From positions 682,001-746,000 of the forward strand of contig NZ_JBMOUD010000001.1 of NCBI RefSeq assembly GCF_049319665.1: a stretch of 64,000 bases of DNA, given 5' to 3'. This DNA is from JBMOUD01 sp049319665 (GTDB lineage Bacteria; Pseudomonadota; Gammaproteobacteria; Enterobacterales; Enterobacteriaceae). Below are positions 44,511-53,834 of the stretch, one piece after another. Every line of letters starts with the position of its first letter. Positions within the stretch are counted from its first letter, which is position 1. Below the pieces are notes generated by a model. That model did not search any database and was not told the DNA's origin. It was given only the letters and a program-made list of their open reading frames with translations. Both the position numbers and the translations under genes were made by a program.

Positions 44511-45017
44511 ATGAAAAATACAAATCAACTGATCGGCATGTTCAATACTCTGATGGTTGCCAATAATTACCCGATAGCTCACTCGGTAGCCCCGGACATA
44601 ATGGCGGACTTAATACGAAAACCAGCCCCAGATGAATGGGATGCGCAGAAGAGAACCGCTTATGAGGATATCCAGCGGCTGATAATTAATCGGTTGGACT
44701 ACGCCGAGATGTTTAAAATCATGGATGGGCTGGAGTATAACGGTCTGACCCTGTACAGCTTGGTGCAGGCGGAGGACGGTGAGCCATCCTGGTCGAATAT
44801 CTACGTCCGCAACGTCGAGACACGTGACAACGAAATCTATGTAGATCCAAATCTCTCTGACAAAGTACTGATTGGTGAAGATGGTATGTCCGTGTTTGCG
44901 TACAGCTTTATCGGCGACTGCTTTCAAATCCACGATAAAGCGTCACCGGAATATGTCATCGAGTCACACGCCCACTTCAACGAATTGTTATCCGCGCTAA
45001 TTGAGACGGTGAGCTGA
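44511..45017 (+). CDS. Probable immunity protein (YrhA/SUKH-like) for the HNH toxin
   Basis: 168 residues, acidic and cytoplasmic. The C-terminal half ('DPNLSDKVLIGEDGMSVFAYSFIGDCFQIHDKASPEYVIESHAHFNELLSALIE') has the layout of SUKH/YrhA-type immunity proteins. AAGGGGGAAACG precedes the ATG. Position directly after a nuclease gene supports the immunity role; this is inference. Confidence 0.65.
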   Translation: MKNTNQLIGMFNTLMVANNYPIAHSVAPDIMADLIRKPAPDEWDAQKRTAYEDIQRLIINRLDYAEMFKIMDGLEYNGLTLYSLVQAEDGEPSWSNIYVRNVETRDNEIYVDPNLSDKVLIGEDGMSVFAYSFIGDCFQIHDKASPEYVIESHAHFNELLSALIETVS

Positions 45018-45083
45018 TCACCATCGCACCTAATGCAGGCCTACGCGGGAAAAATCTGATATTCCGGCGTAGGACCTCCTTAA

Positions 45084-47264
45084 TTAGAAATCTACCGTGG
45101 CCGTTAAAGTCACATTTCTTGGTGCGCCTTCCAGTACCCGTAGGTTGCCACCGCTTGAGGTGTAATACTCTTTATTGAACAGGTTATTCATATTCAGGCG
45201 TAGCTGGGTATGTTTACCGATCAACTGATTATTCCAGGCAATAAAGGCATCAGCGACGGTATAAGCGGGCATGGTAAAGCTGTTTTCCGGATCACCTGCG
45301 CGGTTGCCGACATAGCGCGCGCCGCCACCAATGCGTAGATCGCCAGGCATGACGCTCCAACGTAAGGTGTGACTTAGGTACAGACTGCCCATTTGCGTTG
45401 GGGCATTGACCAGACGATTGCCTACATTGTTTGGATTGACGTTATCTTCGGTAATTTCGGTTTTATCGTAGCTATAGTTGGCGGTAAGATCCCAGTTCTT
45501 CGCGACTTCGCCATTCATCTCCCACTCCACGCCGGTTGAACGAGCTTTCGGGATATTACGCGTTACGCCGTTGATAAACACCGACATGTCTTTTTCATCA
45601 ATCCGATACAGCGCCAGCGTAGTATTGATCTTCGGTGTGACCTGCCATTTGCTGCCTACTTCATAGGTCGTACCCAATTCTGGCGAGGAGACATTGCCAT
45701 CGTCGTCCGTCGCAGTAGATGGTGTAAATGATTTACTGACGTTGCCGTAAAGCGAGACATCTGGCGTTAGCATGTACACCAATCCTGTCTGTGGCAGGAA
45801 CTTATTGGCGTGGTCATTAAGCGTGGTGGTTGGATTAACCCAACCTTGCGAACCGGTTTGTGTATAGCCTTGATAACGAGCACCAACGACGCCAATCCAT
45901 TTATCAGTAAAATGGATGCTGTCTTTGAAATAAAGAGAGCGGTTATACAACGTAGAGCGGATATTACTGTTGCTGTCGTTAAGGGTTGAGCTGTTGGTAA
46001 TAGGCGACACACCATAAACCGGGCGGTACATATTAAAGTTATTACTATTCTTACCCCGATAGGAATAGGCCTTGTAGGTCTGATCCATTTCGTAATCAAC
46101 ACCAAAGAGCACATCGTGAGTCATGCCAAGCAGCTGTGGCGTACCAATCCAATCCCAAGAGGTATATTCGGTTTGATGGTTAAACCCACGGTTGGCATCC
46201 GCGCGGCGAGTCACTACGCCGGTGGTTGGGTTAATCGCCATCGCGCGCACTTCATTGCTGTCATAGCGGCGTTGCATCCACGAGTAGGTTAAACGCGTTT
46301 TCCATTCAGGATTGAAAGCATACTCGTAGGTAGTGTTCAGGCGTTTATTTTTCCCCCATGCGTGGTTAGCCAACTCATCGAGTCGTTGGTTATAGGGGAT
46401 ATTGAGCGGTTTGCCGTTTATAAAGGCCGTGCCACGATCGTAAGGAATATCGTACTTATATTCCTGATAGCTGATATTAAAGCTGGCTTTTTCGCCAAAC
46501 CAACTTAAAGAGGGAGCCAGCAACGTGTGCTGGTCTTTACCGAAATTACGCCAATAATCTTCGCTTTGGCGTTCGGCGATCATTCTAAAAGCAAAGCCAT
46601 TTCCCAATGGCCCGGTAATATCAATTAAGCCAGAACCACCTCCGGAACCGCCCGTTGTACCACTTACCTTGGTATTCCAGTCATATTGTGGTTTTTTACT
46701 GATGACATTGATAATTCCGCCGGGGTTTTGAATGCCATATAACAGCGAGGCAGAACCTTTGAGTACTTCAATATGATCGGTGGTGGCATTAAACCCTAAG
46801 CCTTGGTTGCTGCGCACGCCGTCTAAAAAAATTGAGCCATCGCTATTGGAACCAAACCCGCGTTTTACAAAACCATCTTCAATACCACCCAGCGTATTGC
46901 CTTGCGTAACGCCGCTGACAAACTTCATTGCATCATCAACAGATTGCACATTGTAATCGTCGATCATTGTTGGGGTCACAACGCTGACAGATTGTGGTGT
47001 TTCAATCAGTGGGGTGGCCGTTTTATTGGCCGCTGATGCCTGGTTTGCCGTATAGCTGACGTTATCCGTGGGGTCAGCATTGATAGTAATAACGGAGGAA
47101 TCGTTAGTGGCATTTTCGCTGCTGGCGGCGAAGAGAGGGGCGCTGTGTAACACGGCCACCGCAAGCAGACTTTTGGTAAATCTCTCGCGAATGACCTTGT
47201 TTTTTATTTGTTTTTTATTATGTTGCGAATAATTGTTTAGTGAACAATCGCTGCTGGTAGACAT
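45084..47264 (-). CDS. TonB-dependent siderophore receptor (FcuA/FhuA-like)
   Basis: 726 residues. The N-terminal extension (about 28 residues) precedes a signal sequence 'SLLAVAVLHSAPLFAA'. The plug domain has 'LIETPQSVSVVT', 'DDAMKFVSGVTQGN', 'KRGFGSN' and 'VLKGSASLLYGIQNPGGIINVISKKP'. The beta-barrel ends in Phe (TATVDF). It resembles hydroxamate-siderophore receptors such as Yersinia FcuA; ligand inferred. The ATG at 47264 follows CAGGGA and a Fur box. It imports ferric siderophore across the outer membrane using TonB energy. Confidence 0.9.
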   Translation of the reverse strand: MSTSSDCSLNNYSQHNKKQIKNKVIRERFTKSLLAVAVLHSAPLFAASSENATNDSSVITINADPTDNVSYTANQASAANKTATPLIETPQSVSVVTPTMIDDYNVQSVDDAMKFVSGVTQGNTLGGIEDGFVKRGFGSNSDGSIFLDGVRSNQGLGFNATTDHIEVLKGSASLLYGIQNPGGIINVISKKPQYDWNTKVSGTTGGSGGGSGLIDITGPLGNGFAFRMIAERQSEDYWRNFGKDQHTLLAPSLSWFGEKASFNISYQEYKYDIPYDRGTAFINGKPLNIPYNQRLDELANHAWGKNKRLNTTYEYAFNPEWKTRLTYSWMQRRYDSNEVRAMAINPTTGVVTRRADANRGFNHQTEYTSWDWIGTPQLLGMTHDVLFGVDYEMDQTYKAYSYRGKNSNNFNMYRPVYGVSPITNSSTLNDSNSNIRSTLYNRSLYFKDSIHFTDKWIGVVGARYQGYTQTGSQGWVNPTTTLNDHANKFLPQTGLVYMLTPDVSLYGNVSKSFTPSTATDDDGNVSSPELGTTYEVGSKWQVTPKINTTLALYRIDEKDMSVFINGVTRNIPKARSTGVEWEMNGEVAKNWDLTANYSYDKTEITEDNVNPNNVGNRLVNAPTQMGSLYLSHTLRWSVMPGDLRIGGGARYVGNRAGDPENSFTMPAYTVADAFIAWNNQLIGKHTQLRLNMNNLFNKEYYTSSGGNLRVLEGAPRNVTLTATVDF

Positions 47265-47278
47265 AAAAATCCCTGAAT

Positions 47279-47297
47279 GCAAATGATAACGGTTTGC
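47279..47297 (-). promoter_or_regulatory. Fur box upstream of the TonB-dependent receptor
   Basis: GCAAATGATAACGGTTTGC agrees with the Fur consensus at about 13 of 19 positions. It sits inside a larger AATGCAAA / TTTGCATT inverted repeat just before the start codon. Confidence 0.65.
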
Positions 47298-47350
47298 ATT
47301 CTAATTCCTGAGCGCAGCAATATGAACAATTATTTCAAATAATAAAATTC

Positions 47351-47734
47351 CTACTCTACTGTGGAGTATTTTATATAGTTATTAGAACAGTTAAGGCTAC
47401 CGATGTAGCTCAGTGTGCCACCAGGACCTTTGGCTGAGAAAGGTACTCGGTAAGTGCCTTTTTCTTCGACCACATTGTCGCTAATAAAGGCCAGGCTAGG
47501 GACCTGTGTACCCAGGTTATCTTTATCATTTCCCCAATTCGGCAGTTTGTTTTCCATAAAATCGCGGGTAACGGTATCAATAGCGTTCTGCTTGGTCACA
47601 TTCTGGCAGGCTTCAGGGGTAGTGCGCTGCATCCACGCAGGGTAGACATAAACCGTGCCAAGCATCACCACCATGGCAATAAAAATGGCTGAAATAAAAC
47701 CAATCAGTACCAGCTTACTCGTATTACTGTTCAC
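47351..47734 (-). CDS. Hypothetical membrane-anchored periplasmic protein
   Basis: 127 residues. One N-terminal membrane segment (about 8-30, 'LVLIGFISAIFIAMVVMLGTVYV') is followed by a soluble domain of about 95 residues containing two Cys (in EACQNV and LNCSNN) that could form a disulfide in the periplasm. No family recognised. It is separated from the receptor gene, whose 5' control region lies between. Confidence 0.65.
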   Translation of the reverse strand: MNSNTSKLVLIGFISAIFIAMVVMLGTVYVYPAWMQRTTPEACQNVTKQNAIDTVTRDFMENKLPNWGNDKDNLGTQVPSLAFISDNVVEEKGTYRVPFSAKGPGGTLSYIGSLNCSNNYIKYSTVE

Positions 47735-48034
47735 GATAAATCCTCACTCAACTTTGGTCTATCTTCGATTTTTCAGGGTATATGTTACGATATTATTTGT
47801 TGCGAATGCGGGTTTTTTTATTATGGCTCAGTTGCTTCCTGACTTGCTATTTTTCACCCGTAGGTTGATAAAAGCTGCTGTAAACCAGCGAAGTGACGCA
47901 TTCAGTTACAGATGTCTGCCCAATGCTAAATGGTGTTGAACCCTGGTTTTTCTTACACTCTTAACAACTTTCATACATTCGAACTCGCGCAAACCCGATA
48001 ATAATGGGTTCGAAGCACTCAAAGGAGCTGGATA

Positions 48035-48925
48035 ATGAGTCAACAGCCAACAGTTGCTGTCCTTGGTTTAGGTGCGATGGGCCATGCTTTCGCTGCTAAC
48101 TTACTGAAAAACGGTTTTGAAACTCACGTATGGAACCGAACAGCATCGCGTGGTGATGATCTGGTGCAAGCAGGCGCGATTTTGGGAAAAACGCCGCGTG
48201 AAGCGGTCGAAGGTGTTGATGTGGTGATCTGCATGTTGTCAGATGGTCCGACAACGCTTGCGGCCTTCCAAGGGCAAGATGGCTTACTTGCTGGATTGAA
48301 ACAGGGCGGGATCGTCGCGCAAATGGGTACCCTTGGCGTTGATGCAACCGAACAGTTAATTAATTACCTGCAAGCTGAGCGCCCGGATGTGGTGTTCTTC
48401 GATGCGCCAGTATCCGGTACTAAAACGCCGGCTGAACAAGCACAAATTGTTGTGCTGGCCAGTGGCGATCGTGAAGCTGGCGCTGCCATTGAGCCGGTTT
48501 TTGCTGCTATCTCGCGTGCCGTGAAATGGTTAGGTGAAGCCGGTCGCGCATCAAAAATGAAGCTGGTGGTCAACGCCTGGCTTATCTCGATGATGGAAGG
48601 CATTGCGGAGAGCTGCCAACTGGCCGACGAATTGGGCTTTACCATTGATGAGCTGTGGAATGTGCTCGAAGGCGGGCCACTGGCTGCACCTTATATCAAA
48701 GGTAAAATGGAGATGTTTAAAGCCGATAATTATCAGCCGCAGATGCAACTGACCTGGGCGTTAAAAGACATTAACCTGGCGATCGATGCCGGTGGTTCCC
48801 GTAATCTGCCAATCATGCAAAGCATCAGCCGCCACTGGCAAGATGCGGTTAACGCTGGTTACGGTGATAGCGACTTAGCGGTGGTGTATCGTTATTTAGG
48901 CGCGCAGGAAAGCAATAAAGCCTAA
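48035..48925 (+). CDS. NAD(P)-dependent beta-hydroxyacid dehydrogenase family protein
   Basis: 296 residues. The Rossmann motif is LGLGAMGHAFAANLLKNGF near residue 10. 'DAPVSGTKTPAEQAQIVVLASG' is the substrate-binding region. 'GRASKMKLVVNAWL' carries the catalytic Lys (in place of the GxxKxxNN loop). It belongs to the 3-hydroxyisobutyrate dehydrogenase/GlxR group; the substrate is unassigned. AAAGGAG precedes the ATG. It is monocistronic, with a hairpin after it. Confidence 0.88.
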   Translation: MSQQPTVAVLGLGAMGHAFAANLLKNGFETHVWNRTASRGDDLVQAGAILGKTPREAVEGVDVVICMLSDGPTTLAAFQGQDGLLAGLKQGGIVAQMGTLGVDATEQLINYLQAERPDVVFFDAPVSGTKTPAEQAQIVVLASGDREAGAAIEPVFAAISRAVKWLGEAGRASKMKLVVNAWLISMMEGIAESCQLADELGFTIDELWNVLEGGPLAAPYIKGKMEMFKADNYQPQMQLTWALKDINLAIDAGGSRNLPIMQSISRHWQDAVNAGYGDSDLAVVYRYLGAQESNKA

Positions 48926-48934
48926 GCTTTCGGT

Positions 48935-48961
48935 TAAGGGAAAACATCATGTTTTCCCTTA
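48935..48961. terminator. Hairpin after the hydroxyacid dehydrogenase-like gene
   Basis: Perfect 11-bp stem TAAGGGAAAAC / GTTTTCCCTTA, loop ATCAT. It has no long T-run. Confidence 0.55.
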
Positions 48962-49129
48962 GTAATATGAATACCTTATCCCCGCAATTACCTTTCTCAT
49001 TTTGCTATCGACACCAAGGCCTGCATCATATTAACCCCAGATAAAACCTTTGAAATCGGCGTGGCTGTAGATGTAACGGCATAACTCTTGCATCAATCAT
49101 TAGTCATTCTTTTGCTGAGACTCACACTA

Positions 49130-50398
49130 ATGAAAAAACCGCTGCTGAGTACGGCGCTGGATTTTGTCGCGGCTGCAAAAAAAAGTGAAATTGCTGGCCT
49201 TGAACATCTCTTGCAAATGGGCAAGCTAGTCGGGGCGGTGAGCCAGTTTATTCACGTATTGCAGCGTGAACGCGGCATTGCCAATATTTATCTGTGCTCA
49301 CAAGATCCGGCCTTTGGTGAGGCGTTGAGTGAGCGAGCATTACAGGTTTCCTTGGCACAGCAGGTTATTACTCAGCAGGTAGAACACCTGAAGATGCAGA
49401 CGGCAACACCGACGAGCACCTCCAGGCTTTATAGCCGCATCGCCGCGTTATTACGTAGCATGACCACCCTTGATGAATTGCGTAAGCAGGTTGCATTACT
49501 GGCGATCGGCCAGCCGTCAGCGATGCAGCAATACTGTGATGTGATCAAATGCGCATTGGCCCTTGTCTTTGAAGCGGCTGATACACCGGCAGACCCACAA
49601 ATCTCCCGCGCATTGCTGGCAATGTTCAGTTTTATGCAAGGTAAAGAGTTGACCGGGCAAGAGCGGGCGTTAGCGGCGGCGGGATTTGCTGCCCGCGCTT
49701 TTGACGATACGCTTCGCCAGCAATTGCTCAATCTTATTGAAGGACAAGAACGTTGTTTTCAGACTTTTATTGAGTTTGCCGACGCTCGCGCTCGTGATAT
49801 TTGGTACAGCCAATTGGCGCAAGATAGCAGCGAGTTTGAACGCTTTCGTCGTATTGCCTATACCCGGGCAACATTAGACGGTGAACCACAGAATATGGCG
49901 CTACGCTGGTTTACAGTGGCGACTGCGCGCATTGATGATATGAAAATCATTGAAGATCTGCTCGAAGACATACTGATGGAGCGTTGCCGTGAGAGCATTG
50001 CTATTGCAACGTCTTCACTCGAACAGAACTTGCTAAACAATGACGGCGGCTGGTTGCCTGAACATCCTCATTATTCCGTTTTTGTCTCCGCTGATGCGGC
50101 TAACGCTCAGGCTTATCAAACTGAAGGTATCGCACCGCAGTTGGGACGCTCAATTTTAGAGCTTGTCGGACAGCAATCCCGGCGTTTACAACAATTAGAT
50201 ACTGAACTCGCAGAGCTTCGCGCTTCGCTGTCTGAGCGTAAACAAATAGAAAAAGCCAAAGGTTTGCTGATGCAGCATAAGGGGATGACCGAAGAACAAG
50301 CACATAAAACCTTGCGTAATATGGCAATGAATCAAAATAAAAAGCTCTCTGATATCGCTGCCGCGATGCTTTCTGTCGCGACCTTGCTAGGTGAGTAA
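49130..50398 (+). CDS. nasR: NasR nitrate/nitrite-responsive transcription antiterminator
   Basis: 422 residues. The N-terminal NIT sensor domain (about 35-290) includes 'FIHVLQRERGIANIYLCS'. The C-terminal ANTAR RNA-binding domain (about 365-420) has 'LSERKQIEKAKGLLMQHKGMTEEQAHKTLRNMAM'. In Klebsiella oxytoca NasR binds nitrate or nitrite and prevents termination in the nasF leader; that leader is visible downstream (50583-50717). The ATG at 49130 is preferred over an upstream TTG. Confidence 0.93.
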   Translation: MKKPLLSTALDFVAAAKKSEIAGLEHLLQMGKLVGAVSQFIHVLQRERGIANIYLCSQDPAFGEALSERALQVSLAQQVITQQVEHLKMQTATPTSTSRLYSRIAALLRSMTTLDELRKQVALLAIGQPSAMQQYCDVIKCALALVFEAADTPADPQISRALLAMFSFMQGKELTGQERALAAAGFAARAFDDTLRQQLLNLIEGQERCFQTFIEFADARARDIWYSQLAQDSSEFERFRRIAYTRATLDGEPQNMALRWFTVATARIDDMKIIEDLLEDILMERCRESIAIATSSLEQNLLNNDGGWLPEHPHYSVFVSADAANAQAYQTEGIAPQLGRSILELVGQQSRRLQQLDTELAELRASLSERKQIEKAKGLLMQHKGMTEEQAHKTLRNMAMNQNKKLSDIAAAMLSVATLLGE

Positions 50399-50433
50399 AG
50401 AGCAAACTGCACTTAAAGCACACGCACAATAGC

Positions 50434-50450
50434 TGCACTAATGATGTGCA
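50434..50450 (+). promoter_or_regulatory. Probable NtrC enhancer site
   Basis: TGCACTAATGATGTGCA fits the NtrC consensus TGCACY-N5-RGTGCA except at one position, about 140 bp before the predicted start. A weaker GTTGC..GTGCAAC dyad centred near 50472, about 30 bp away, could be the second site. Confidence 0.7.
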
Positions 50451-50556
50451 TATAACCTGTGTTGCGATCCGATAACGTGCAACATTTGCGCTGAACCCTA
50501 TAAGGTCATGGCGGTAATAACGGTGCTCATGGTGAATTTACGCCGACTCTTAAAGT

Positions 50557-50572
50557 TGGCATGCCATCTGCA
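50557..50572 (+). promoter_or_regulatory. Sigma-54 promoter of the nas operon
   Basis: TGGCATGCCATCTGCA fits TGGCAC-N5-TTGCA, with the GG and GC dinucleotides 12 bp apart. The transcription start is predicted near 50583. Confidence 0.8.
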
Positions 50573-50582
50573 TTAGTCTCTA

Positions 50583-50717
50583 GGTAATAAGTGGCGACAT
50601 AGATGAGCCACTTTAAAGAATATGTCGGGCCAACGGCGGTCTGAACAAAATTCACGGATAAAGGCGTCCATTAGCATTCAGAAAACTGAGTGCTGACTGG
50701 ACGCCTTTTTTGTTTTT
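50583..50717 (+). ncRNA. nasF leader with NasR-type antitermination hairpin
   Basis: The untranslated leader holds an early hairpin AAGTGGC (50589-50595) / GCCACTT (50607-50613), the expected NasR target near the 5' end, followed by a factor-independent terminator. The arrangement matches the K. oxytoca nasF leader. Assignment of the NasR-binding hairpin is by position, not by a loop-sequence match. Confidence 0.65.
50661..50717 (+). terminator. Leader terminator controlled by NasR
   Basis: GGCGTCCA (50663-50670) pairs with TGGACGCC (50698-50705), with an inner AGCATTCAG / CTGAGTGCT stem, then T6-G-T5. It lies about 80 nt before nasF. Confidence 0.85.
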
Positions 50718-50795
50718 GTCTTAAGCCTTTTGTCTTAAAACAAGGCGCCGCGCAGCGTATCACGTGGCATTGAATCGTATTGATAGGAACCAACT

Positions 50796-52058
50796 ATGAC
50801 GCAAGAAAAGAAAGCCCCGATGAGTTCGCTCAGCCGCCGCCGCTTTATTGCCGGAACCGCTGCATTAGGTGGCAGCATGTTATTACCCGGATTTATGAAT
50901 AGCGTGTGGGCCGCGGGTTCTGATGCGCCAGAGAAAAAAGAAATCCGCGTTGGTTTTATTCCGCTCACTGATTGTGCTTCGGTCGTCATGGCTGCGGTAA
51001 ATAAATTTGATGAAAAGTACGGCATTAAAATTGTGTTGAGCAAAGAGGCCAGTTGGGCTGTGGTGCGTGACAAATTGGTTTCTGGAGAGCTTGACGCTGC
51101 ACATGTGCTGTATGGGCTGATCTATGGCTTACAGGCAGGCGCGGCGGGGCCACAGCACGATATGGCGATGTTGATGACGCTCAACAATAACGGGCAGGCC
51201 ATCACGCTTTCCAACCAAATGAAACAAGCTGGGGCGACGGATGGCGCCTCGCTGAAAAAAGTAGTCGATGCGAGTGCCAAAGGAACCTATACCTTTGCTC
51301 AGACATTCCCGACCGGTACCCACGCCATGTGGCTCTATTACTGGTTAGCCAATGCCGGAATTCATCCTTTCAACGATATTCGCAATGTCGTAGTACCTCC
51401 GCCGCAAATGGTCGTCAATATGAAAATTGGCAACATGAGCGGCTATTGCGTAGGCGAGCCTTGGAACCAGCGAGCCATTATCGACGACATCGGTTTTACC
51501 GCCATTACCTCACAGGAAATTTGGCCCGATCATCCTGAAAAAATACTTGGCACCACCGCGTCATGGGTCGCCGCTAATCCGAACGCTGCCAGGGCGTTAA
51601 CCGCGGCCGTATTAGACGCTTCGCGTTGGATAGATAGCACCGATGATAATCGTATAGCGACGGCCAAAACCATTGCCGGACGGGCCTATGTCAATAGCGC
51701 AGTTGAAACAATTCAGGGCCGCATGCTGGGGAGTTACGACAATGGTATCGGTAGAAAATGGCAGGATGCGCATGCCATGCGTTTCTTCCATGACGGACAA
51801 GTTAATTTCCCATACCTGTCGGATGGCATGTGGTTTTTGACCCAACAAAAACGCTGGGGATTGCTCGACAAAGCCCCCGATTATTTGGCTGTAGCCCAAA
51901 AAGTAAACCGCATTGATATCTATAAACAAGCGGCAGCGGCAGTAGGCGGCATCAATCTACCGACATCAGCGATGCGCAGCAGCACGTTGATGGATGGCAA
52001 GGTGTGGGATGGCAGTAATCCGGCAGCCTATGCCGACAGTTTTGCGATGAAACGCTAA
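50796..52058 (+). CDS. nasF: Nitrate ABC transporter substrate-binding protein NasF
   Basis: 420 residues. A Tat signal (SRRRFIAG, about residues 13-20) is followed by a hydrophobic segment and cleavage near VWAAG. The NrtA/CmpA-type fold shows 'VGFIPLTDCASVVMAAVNKFDEKYG' and 'MKIGNMSGYCVGEPWNQRAI'. It binds nitrate or nitrite in the periplasm and feeds NasE/NasD. It is the first gene of the nas operon, preceded by the antitermination leader. Confidence 0.93.
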   Translation: MTQEKKAPMSSLSRRRFIAGTAALGGSMLLPGFMNSVWAAGSDAPEKKEIRVGFIPLTDCASVVMAAVNKFDEKYGIKIVLSKEASWAVVRDKLVSGELDAAHVLYGLIYGLQAGAAGPQHDMAMLMTLNNNGQAITLSNQMKQAGATDGASLKKVVDASAKGTYTFAQTFPTGTHAMWLYYWLANAGIHPFNDIRNVVVPPPQMVVNMKIGNMSGYCVGEPWNQRAIIDDIGFTAITSQEIWPDHPEKILGTTASWVAANPNAARALTAAVLDASRWIDSTDDNRIATAKTIAGRAYVNSAVETIQGRMLGSYDNGIGRKWQDAHAMRFFHDGQVNFPYLSDGMWFLTQQKRWGLLDKAPDYLAVAQKVNRIDIYKQAAAAVGGINLPTSAMRSSTLMDGKVWDGSNPAAYADSFAMKR

Positions 52059-52070
52059 GTGAGGCCTTCG

Positions 52071-52991
52071 ATGAAAACATCAGTCGCAGTAACATCAGCC
52101 AGCGCATCAAAAGTGGTCAGTATTGATAATGGAAATCCTGTCGCTGAGGTGGCCACCTTGCCGGTGAAGCAGAGCGAAAACCAGGCTGTTACATCACGTA
52201 TGCCAGGCGTGCGTACATACTTTAAGCGCTTAGTAAATCAAGCTATTCCCGCATTAACCGGCATCGGATTACTGGTTGTTGTCTGGCAAATCGCGGCGAT
52301 GAACAGCAAAGGTTTCCCGACGCCGTTACAAACTTGGGAAGCTGCCAAAGTGCTATTTGCCCATCCGTTTTATAACGCCGGACCTAATGACATGGGAATC
52401 GGCTGGAACGTGCTGGCGTCGTTAGAACGCGTGGCGGTCGGTTTCGGATTAGCGGCATTAATTGGTATTCCCGCCGGATTCTTGATTGGCCGTTTCAGTT
52501 TTATCGCCGGAATGCTTAATCCGCTCATCTCATTATTGCGTCCGGTAAGTCCATTAGCCTGGCTGCCAATCGGTCTGTTGTTATTTCAACGCGCAGAGCC
52601 CGCCTCAGCATGGACCATTTTCATCTGCTCTATCTGGCCGATGATCCTCAATACCGCCGAGGGCGTTGCCCGCATTCCGCAGGATTACCTTAACGTCGCG
52701 CGGGTACTCAAATTAAATGAGTTTACCGTGATGCGAAAAATCCTCTTTCCAGCGGTACTGCCTTACGTGCTGACCGGCGTGCGTTTGTCGATTGGCATTG
52801 CCTGGCTGGTGATTGTCGCCGCCGAAATGCTGACCAGCGGCGTGGGTATCGGTTTTTGGATCTGGAATGAATGGAACAACCTCAATGTGCAAAACATCAT
52901 CGTTGCCATCATTTTGATCGGACTGGTGGGAATGGTGTTAGAGCAAGGCCTGATGGCGATTGCCCGCCGCTTCACTTACGACAATCGCTAA
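52071..52991 (+). CDS. nasE: Nitrate ABC transporter permease NasE
   Basis: 306 residues with about six membrane helices and the binding-protein-dependent permease loop 'EGVARIPQDYLNVARVLKLN'. The ATG at 52071 is preferred over the GTG at 52059 because GAGG is seven bases before it. It forms the channel with NasD ATPase. Confidence 0.93.
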   Translation: MKTSVAVTSASASKVVSIDNGNPVAEVATLPVKQSENQAVTSRMPGVRTYFKRLVNQAIPALTGIGLLVVVWQIAAMNSKGFPTPLQTWEAAKVLFAHPFYNAGPNDMGIGWNVLASLERVAVGFGLAALIGIPAGFLIGRFSFIAGMLNPLISLLRPVSPLAWLPIGLLLFQRAEPASAWTIFICSIWPMILNTAEGVARIPQDYLNVARVLKLNEFTVMRKILFPAVLPYVLTGVRLSIGIAWLVIVAAEMLTSGVGIGFWIWNEWNNLNVQNIIVAIILIGLVGMVLEQGLMAIARRFTYDNR

Positions 52992-53001
52992 GGAGAACAA
53001 C

Positions 53002-53817
53002 ATGGATAACCCTAAAGCTGCTCGCCACCTCGCCCCCATTATTCGCGTTCAGCAAGTGAGCCAACGCTTTCCTACGCCCAAAGGCAGTTTTTTAGCGCTG
53101 GATAACGTCAGCTTTGACATTTTGCCAGGCGAAACGGTCAGCCTGATTGGTCACTCCGGCTGTGGTAAATCAACGTTATTAAATCTGATTGCCGGACTTA
53201 GCCGTCCGAGCGAAGGGGTTTTGCTGTGCGACAACCAAGAGATAACCGGGCCAGGCCCTGAACGTGGCGTGGTATTTCAGAATCATTCGCTACTGCCGTG
53301 GTTGAGTACTTATGAAAACGTGGCGTTGGCCGTACGCGAAGTGTTTCGCGGGCAGATGAGCAAAAGTGAAATGCATGACTGGATTGAACACAATTTATCG
53401 TTGGTTCATATGGGCCATGCAGTAGACAAACGGCCGGGGGAAATCTCCGGCGGAATGAAACAGCGGGTAGGGATTGCGCGTGCTTTAGCGATGAAACCTA
53501 AAGTTCTGCTGATGGATGAACCCTTTGGCGCCTTAGATGCGCTAACTCGCGCCCATTTACAAGATGCGGTGATGGAAATCCAACAGCGGTTGCACACCAC
53601 AATTGTCTTGATCACTCATGACGTTGATGAGGCCGTTTTACTCTCCGACCGGGTACTGATGATGACCAATGGTCCCGCGGCGACGGTGGGGGAAATACTT
53701 GACGTCACCTTGCCGCGTCCGCGTTCTCGAGTGGCACTGGCCAATGACCCCATTTACCACCAGTGCCGTCAGCAAGTTCTGCAGTTCTTGTATGAAAAAC
53801 ACCGTACACCCGCGTAA
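53002..53817 (+). CDS. nasD: Nitrate ABC transporter ATPase NasD
   Basis: 271 residues. Walker A is GHSGCGKSTLLNLI, the signature ISGGMKQRVGIARAL and Walker B VLLMDEPFGALD, with an H-loop in LITHDVDEA. The ATG at 53002 follows AAGGAGAACAAC. It energises nitrate/nitrite import with NasF and NasE. Confidence 0.93.
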   Translation: MDNPKAARHLAPIIRVQQVSQRFPTPKGSFLALDNVSFDILPGETVSLIGHSGCGKSTLLNLIAGLSRPSEGVLLCDNQEITGPGPERGVVFQNHSLLPWLSTYENVALAVREVFRGQMSKSEMHDWIEHNLSLVHMGHAVDKRPGEISGGMKQRVGIARALAMKPKVLLMDEPFGALDALTRAHLQDAVMEIQQRLHTTIVLITHDVDEAVLLSDRVLMMTNGPAATVGEILDVTLPRPRSRVALANDPIYHQCRQQVLQFLYEKHRTPA

Positions 53818-53834
53818 CTGATGAGGAATTGAGG

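Noticed and set aside
47655..47939. 94-codon plus-strand frame
   Set aside because: The first part is antisense to the membrane-anchored protein gene at 47351 and it lacks a ribosome-binding site.
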